Positions 23,644 to 26,707 of a stretch of DNA of 26,707 bases are shown piece after piece. The notes beneath the pieces are model-generated. The model searched no databases, was not told the DNA's origin, and worked only from the letters and a program-made list of their open reading frames with translations. This DNA is from a virus. Numbering within the stretch: position 1 is the stretch's first letter; each line of letters begins with the position of its first letter. The position numbers and the translations under genes were made by a program. Location of the stretch: IMG/VR virus record IMGVR_UViG_3300025108_000319, positions 1 through 26,707 of that record; one strand, given 5' to 3'.

Positions 23644-24263
23644 TAGTCTCCATCCTCCGAAATTAATCTACCTGTGTTGATAGTAGTTTCATTAGCAAAA
23701 TTTTGTGGCATCCGAATGTCACCGTATTCCTTAGGATCTACCTGATGCCCAAATCCTTCACCTTTTGGCATTAAAAGATAAAAAGTTCTGTTAGGATATG
23801 TAGAACGGAACTGTGCCCACTTCGTAGACATACCTGGTTGTGTTTGACTATCACTTTCATCAATCACAGCAATACAAAGTCTTTGAGCACTACCTGGTAG
23901 TCCATTAGTACTAGTACCAAAACAACCAGTTGAAATACCTTGTTTTACTCTTACAGTCCCTTCAAGAACAATCTCTTTTGCTCCACCTGGTTTTGTAAAA
24001 AGAATATCGTATATGTATCTACCAGGTTTAAGAGCAGAAGTTATATAACTTGGAATGGTTAGTTTGATTTTACCTTTTACTCTATCAGGAAAACCAACAA
24101 TAAAACTAGTAGAAGTTTGACTATCTCTATGTTTTCTTAGTTGTGCTTTAGCAGTATAATTTGCAAGATCAACTACTTTACCACCAACCTCAAACATATC
24201 ATACTCTTGCTCATAGTCGGTATTACTATCTATAGTAATATTATGAACGTATACTGCCGACAT
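23643..24263 (-). CDS. BppU-like domain protein with short vWA-like C-terminal part
   Basis: Residues 1-112 of this 206-residue protein form the same beta domain as in the 114- and 458-residue proteins (VYVHNITIDSNTDYEQEY, LANYTAKAQLRKHRDS, LKPGRYIYDILF, IVLEGTVRVKQG). The C-terminal 90 residues contain RLCIAVIDESDSQTQ, whose D-x-S-x-S resembles a vWA metal site, then helix and strand (TFYLLMPKGEGFGH). This part is too short for a full vWA domain. It starts four bases after the upstream stop, with no clear Shine-Dalgarno. It is probably a virion adhesin or anchoring component. Confidence 0.76.
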   Translation of the reverse strand: MSAVYVHNITIDSNTDYEQEYDMFEVGGKVVDLANYTAKAQLRKHRDSQTSTSFIVGFPDRVKGKIKLTIPSYITSALKPGRYIYDILFTKPGGAKEIVLEGTVRVKQGISTGCFGTSTNGLPGSAQRLCIAVIDESDSQTQPGMSTKWAQFRSTYPNRTFYLLMPKGEGFGHQVDPKEYGDIRMPQNFANETTINTGRLISEDGD

Positions 24264-24267
24264 TTTT

Positions 24268-25644
24268 TTAACTATTTAGAACCAATGCACGGAGAGCATT
24301 ATAATAATTTTCTGGATATGATGGTCCATTGAAAGTATTAGTATCCCCACTTACATATAGAATTCCCTGACCTATTTTTTCATATGTAGTGATAGTATTA
24401 GTGCCATCGACGAAAACTGGTGTTCCACCTGAAAATATTACAGAGGCATTTTGTGATTGCGTTGCCGGAAAATTAGAGTTTATAACACTAGTTTCAGTCG
24501 ATCTTGTAGAACCTTGTATAGGATCATCATCAATTGCTCTGATTTCAGTTCCAAGCAAAGTAAGCATTGCATTGATATTACTTCTATCGGAACAACTCCG
24601 TTCATCAGTACTACCATTCCACCATTCAACATTTAACCATACCACACCCCCTATATTCATATAATCAATAAGTTTTTGTCTTTGTGTAGCATCTTCAAGC
24701 ATATCTCTTGTGGAACTACTACCAATATCAAAAGTGCTACATTGATTGAAGTTAACACCTATGTGAATGACTCCATAAGTACTAATATTGTCAATACTCA
24801 CTCCACTGGCAGCACCACCAGTTTCTTCAATGATACCGACTTCTTCATTATCATAAACAGTAATAATACAAGATGGTGTGATATCTGGTGTTGCTAATAC
24901 ATTGCCTTCTATAACAATACTCTTCTTTCCATATCCAGTACCACCAACATATGTAATACTGACTGCTAAACCAACTGGATTATCATCGAAAGATCCTAGC
25001 CCATTATCCGCATTCTGTTGCGATAGTGCAACAGTATGATCACCTCTATTAAGAGATATGGTTCCTACTCCAACATTTGTTGCATTTAATGCTGCAGCAT
25101 TGAATGATGTTCCATTGATTGTTACAGAACCAACATTATCAGCAGCAGCATCTATTTGATAGACTCCATCATATGGGAAAAATACTTGATATGAGTCTTG
25201 TTTAACACCATAGGGATCACTATCATCACTAAGATTTCCTGATTGTGGAACTCTAGAATACGCATAGGTATTCATAAAAGTAGACCAAGAACTATTTGTA
25301 TATCCTCTATATGATCCATAATTATTTGCTTCTAGTGTTGTCCAAACTGAACTATTTCCAGAAGGATTTGATTCACTAAACATTACATCCCAGACATAGC
25401 GTCCAGGTTTTACTAACCTTGTTTTTTTAGTTGCTAATGATACTCTTATTCTCCCATTTGTTCTGTCTATAAATCCAACATTAAAATCTGCTGTTGCATT
25501 GACACTTTCTGGGTGTTTTCTCATTTGAGATGCTGCCGTATACCCAGACAGATTTAATGGAGTGCCATTAATATTATCCAGATAAAAATCTCTGGAAAAA
25601 TATTCTCCTGTGTTGAGAGTAATATTATTAACGTAGACTGCCAT
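24268..25644 (-). CDS. Modular adhesin: BppU-like domain with inserted lectin-like domain and amidotransferase-like end
   Basis: In this 458-residue protein, residues 1-96 match the shared N-terminal beta domain. The final strand of that domain (KKSIVIEGNVLATP) reappears only at about 240-253. The intervening about 140 residues form another beta domain (SYQVFFPYDGVYQIDAAADN, TISLNRGDHTVALSQQN) resembling carbohydrate-binding/PA14-like folds. The last 200 residues are alpha/beta: GVIHIGVNFNQ, YMNIGGVVWLNVEWW and GQGILYVSGDTNTF, ending YNALRALVLN, a pattern of class I glutamine-amidotransferase-like (ThuA/DUF4350-type) domains without an obvious catalytic Cys triad. It is the first gene of the minus-strand operon, behind GATAAATA at 25664-25671. 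A host-receptor-binding role is inferred. Confidence 0.78.
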   Translation of the reverse strand: MAVYVNNITLNTGEYFSRDFYLDNINGTPLNLSGYTAASQMRKHPESVNATADFNVGFIDRTNGRIRVSLATKKTRLVKPGRYVWDVMFSESNPSGNSSVWTTLEANNYGSYRGYTNSSWSTFMNTYAYSRVPQSGNLSDDSDPYGVKQDSYQVFFPYDGVYQIDAAADNVGSVTINGTSFNAAALNATNVGVGTISLNRGDHTVALSQQNADNGLGSFDDNPVGLAVSITYVGGTGYGKKSIVIEGNVLATPDITPSCIITVYDNEEVGIIEETGGAASGVSIDNISTYGVIHIGVNFNQCSTFDIGSSSTRDMLEDATQRQKLIDYMNIGGVVWLNVEWWNGSTDERSCSDRSNINAMLTLLGTEIRAIDDDPIQGSTRSTETSVINSNFPATQSQNASVIFSGGTPVFVDGTNTITTYEKIGQGILYVSGDTNTFNGPSYPENYYNALRALVLNS

Positions 25645-25663
25645 ATTATATGACTTTATTGAT

Positions 25664-25671
25664 TATTTATC
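25664..25671 (-). promoter_or_regulatory. T4-type late promoter of the adhesin cassette (GATAAATA)
   Basis: On the minus strand GATAAATA lies 19 bases before the ATG of the 458-residue adhesin gene. It is the only clear promoter before the first six minus-strand genes. Confidence 0.75.
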
Positions 25672-25677
25672 AAGGGC

Positions 25678-25706
25678 TTGACAATACTTGATTCCATGAG
25701 TAGAGT
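25678..25706 (+). promoter_or_regulatory. Sigma-70 type promoter for the rightward genes
   Basis: A consensus TTGACA is followed after 17 bases by TAGAGT, which matches four of six -10 positions. It leads into the GIY-YIG-like gene at 25766. Confidence 0.55.
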
Positions 25707-25765
25707 TGGTTTGTTAGGTTTGAAGATAAATAATAGCTCATATAATACAATAGTATGAGTTATAC

Positions 25766-26212
25766 ATGAGTTATGAAAATCCTTGGATATACCTGGAACG
25801 AACTTTTAATACTGATGATGTTGGGGACTACTTTGGTTTTGTTTATAAAATTACCAATCTCTCAAACAAACGACAGTACATTGGGAGAAAGTATTTTTGG
25901 TCATTCAGAACACCACCAGGTAAGAAACGAAAGGTAAAACAAGAATCTGATTGGAAAAAATATTATGGATCTTGTCCCGAATTAAAAGATGATGTAAAAA
26001 AATATGGCAAAGAGATCTTCAGTAGAGAAATACTAAGTTTACATAAAACCAAAGGTACTTGTAACTTTGAAGAAACAAAACAATTGTTTCTTAATAATGT
26101 ATTATCTGAGGCACTTGACGATGGTTCGCCAGTGTATTATAATAGTAATATTCTAGGACGCTATATGCGAAAAGACTATGGTAACTTTAGAATCAACTCT
26201 AAAGAAAATTAA
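25766..26212 (+). CDS. GIY-YIG nuclease-like protein
   Basis: The 148-residue protein has a degenerate GIY-YIG start: FVYKITN (25-31), then QYIGRKYFW (37-45), the conserved Arg/Tyr helix, and a later KEIFSREIL (about 82-90) carrying the Glu of the family. The basic loop FRTPPGKKRKVKQ and DWKKYYGS (62-69) are typical of a small stand-alone phage subgroup often called Seg- or homing-type endonucleases. No DNA-binding NUMOD module follows, so target choice is unclear. It is the first gene of the rightward unit behind an early-type promoter. It may be a free-standing homing endonuclease or a T4 DenA-like host-DNA nuclease; the sequence does not decide. Confidence 0.75.
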   Translation: MSYENPWIYLERTFNTDDVGDYFGFVYKITNLSNKRQYIGRKYFWSFRTPPGKKRKVKQESDWKKYYGSCPELKDDVKKYGKEIFSREILSLHKTKGTCNFEETKQLFLNNVLSEALDDGSPVYYNSNILGRYMRKDYGNFRINSKEN

Positions 26213-26396
26213 TGATTGGTCAATAGACCGCATTCACCATTTGTCTGAAAATCATCCAGGTTCTGAATTATATGAGAGTCTGGAAGACGCATATTCTATT
26301 CACCAAGAATTTGCTGAGTGGTTAGATCCTAATAATAAGGATCATGATGTAATTTCACTAGAATACATAGGAGATGAGGATGAAGGAAACATCTAA
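26178..26396 (+). CDS. Small acidic hypothetical protein
   Basis: The 72-residue protein overlaps the GIY-YIG-like gene by 35 bases. No later in-frame Met exists. An ATG at 26212 is in another frame. It is helical and acidic (DRIHHLSENHPGSELYESLEDAYSI...) with an acidic end (YIGDEDEGNI). No family is recognised. The continuation into the next small gene by overlap supports it as part of an early operon of small host-takeover-type genes, which is inference. Confidence 0.6.
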   Translation: MVTLESTLKKINDWSIDRIHHLSENHPGSELYESLEDAYSIHQEFAEWLDPNNKDHDVISLEYIGDEDEGNI

Positions 26397-26496
26397 AATC
26401 TTTAAGAAAAAAATTCTTGATAGAATTAAATATCTTACAAACCACGGTAAACATCTTGAAGCATCTGCTCTTTATAACAAATTTTTTAAAGTATGA
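26380..26496 (+). CDS. Very small basic hypothetical protein
   Basis: The ATG at 26380 has AGGAG at 26369-26373 with six-base spacing and opens a 38-residue frame that ends in TGA at 26494-26496. Translation begins MKETSKIFKKKILDRIK and ends ALYNKFFKV. It is basic and helical. It overlaps the upstream ORF by 17 bases and its stop overlaps the ATG of the exported-protein gene (ATGA). The good ribosome-binding site and double coupling support it despite its size. An in-frame ATG at 26374 is closer to the AGGAG than usual. Confidence 0.6.
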   Translation: MKETSKIFKKKILDRIKYLTNHGKHLEASALYNKFFKV

Positions 26497-26707
26497 AAAA
26501 AATTATTGCCTCACTGGTTGCTGCGGCGGCGGTTGCCCTACCTGCCCTTTCAGACCCCCTAAAAGATAACGAATATTATACCAATCATTCGATGGGATGT
26601 ATGTTACTCAGAGAGTGTAAGGATGAAGTTAAAGAGGTCTTCAGTCTTTTGGATGTTTCTAGTGAGTATCCCAATACTGACGATTTTTATTCTGTTGCTA
26701 ACGAATT
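26493..26707 (+). CDS. Exported protein, 5' part (cut by window end)
   Basis: The visible 71 residues begin with a classic Sec signal peptide, MKKIIASLVAAAAVALPALS-DP, with cleavage expected near residues 20-22. The mature part reads DNEYYTNHSMGCMLLREC, with two cysteines in GCMLLREC, then an acidic helix. The gene runs off the window. From memory it resembles small periplasmic proteins of unknown function shared by marine cyanobacteria and their phages (DUF6554-like). The GC-rich signal-peptide codons contrast with the AT-rich neighbours. It is coupled by ATGA to the 38-residue gene. Confidence 0.78.
   Translation, partial: MKKIIASLVAAAAVALPALSDPLKDNEYYTNHSMGCMLLRECKDEVKEVFSLLDVSSEYPNTDDFYSVANE

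Larger units (their letters stand above)
25645..25765. promoter_or_regulatory. Divergent promoter region
   Basis: About 120 non-coding bases separate the minus-strand adhesin operon from the plus-strand early-type genes. On the minus strand GATAAATA (25664-25671) serves the adhesin operon. On the plus strand TTGACA (25678-25683), a 17-base spacer and TAGAGT (25701-25706) form a sigma-70-type promoter. A second GATAAATA (25725-25732) and a TATAAT (25741-25746) lie closer to the ATG at 25766. This allows both early and late expression rightward and late expression leftward. Confidence 0.7.

Noticed and set aside
25766-26212. Intron-borne homing endonuclease
   Set aside because: No interrupted gene or group I intron core is seen around it. 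If a homing enzyme, it would be free-standing.

Overview
The window looks like part of a T4-like myovirus genome, most likely a marine cyanomyovirus infecting Synechococcus or Prochlorococcus. The evidence is a compact AT-rich genome with ATGA/TAATG start-stop overlaps, T4 replication genes (uvsX, gp41 helicase, gp61 primase), class Ia ribonucleotide reductase (nrdA, nrdB), repeated T4-type late promoters (NATAAATA), a tRNA gene, and large late blocks of low-complexity virion-type proteins. No photosynthesis gene falls in the window, so the host assignment is inference from gene content and style.

Layout. 1-4037 (+) is an early/middle replication run: the tail of an unknown gene, uvsX, gp41, a MazG-type NTP pyrophosphohydrolase, a DUF401-like polytopic membrane protein and a small ORF whose stop lies inside a tRNA-Ala(UGC) gene (4028-4100). 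4121-8366 (+) is a late block with a promoter before most genes: a PD-(D/E)XK nuclease-like protein, a small ORF, a protein joining a capsid-targeting-like leader to a nucleotidyltransferase domain, a Cys-rich/EF-hand-like/poly-Lys virion-type protein and two small proteins. 8376-9342 holds three small coupled genes. A good sigma-70 promoter at 9298-9326 then leads into gp61-nrdA-nrdB plus a small acidic ORF (9352-13960), closed by an intrinsic terminator.

The T-tract of that terminator runs straight into a late promoter, opening 14014-18295 (+): four consecutive disordered, basic, Ala/Gly-rich proteins. Two have N-termini like the T4 capsid-targeting sequence, two share a C-terminal-region module, and one ends in poly-Lys. 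Together with the 5028 gene and the 6314 gene they look like a set of internal-capsid, possibly co-ejected proteins.

18296-25644 is inverted: seven nearly gapless minus-strand genes read from a late promoter at 25664-25671. They encode adhesin/tail-fibre-type proteins: three paralogues with a BppU-like N-terminal domain (one with a carbohydrate-binding-like domain inserted in a loop and an amidotransferase-like C-terminal domain), a four-repeat Calx-beta-like protein ending in a shortened vWA domain, and four less recognisable proteins. The cassette abuts the plus-strand late operon with no intergenic base. From 25766 (+) transcription is divergent, with a GIY-YIG nuclease-like gene, two small ORFs and the start of an exported protein cut off by the window end.

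The least described parts are the capsid-leader protein family (5028-7774 and 14014-18295) and the modular inverted adhesin cassette.
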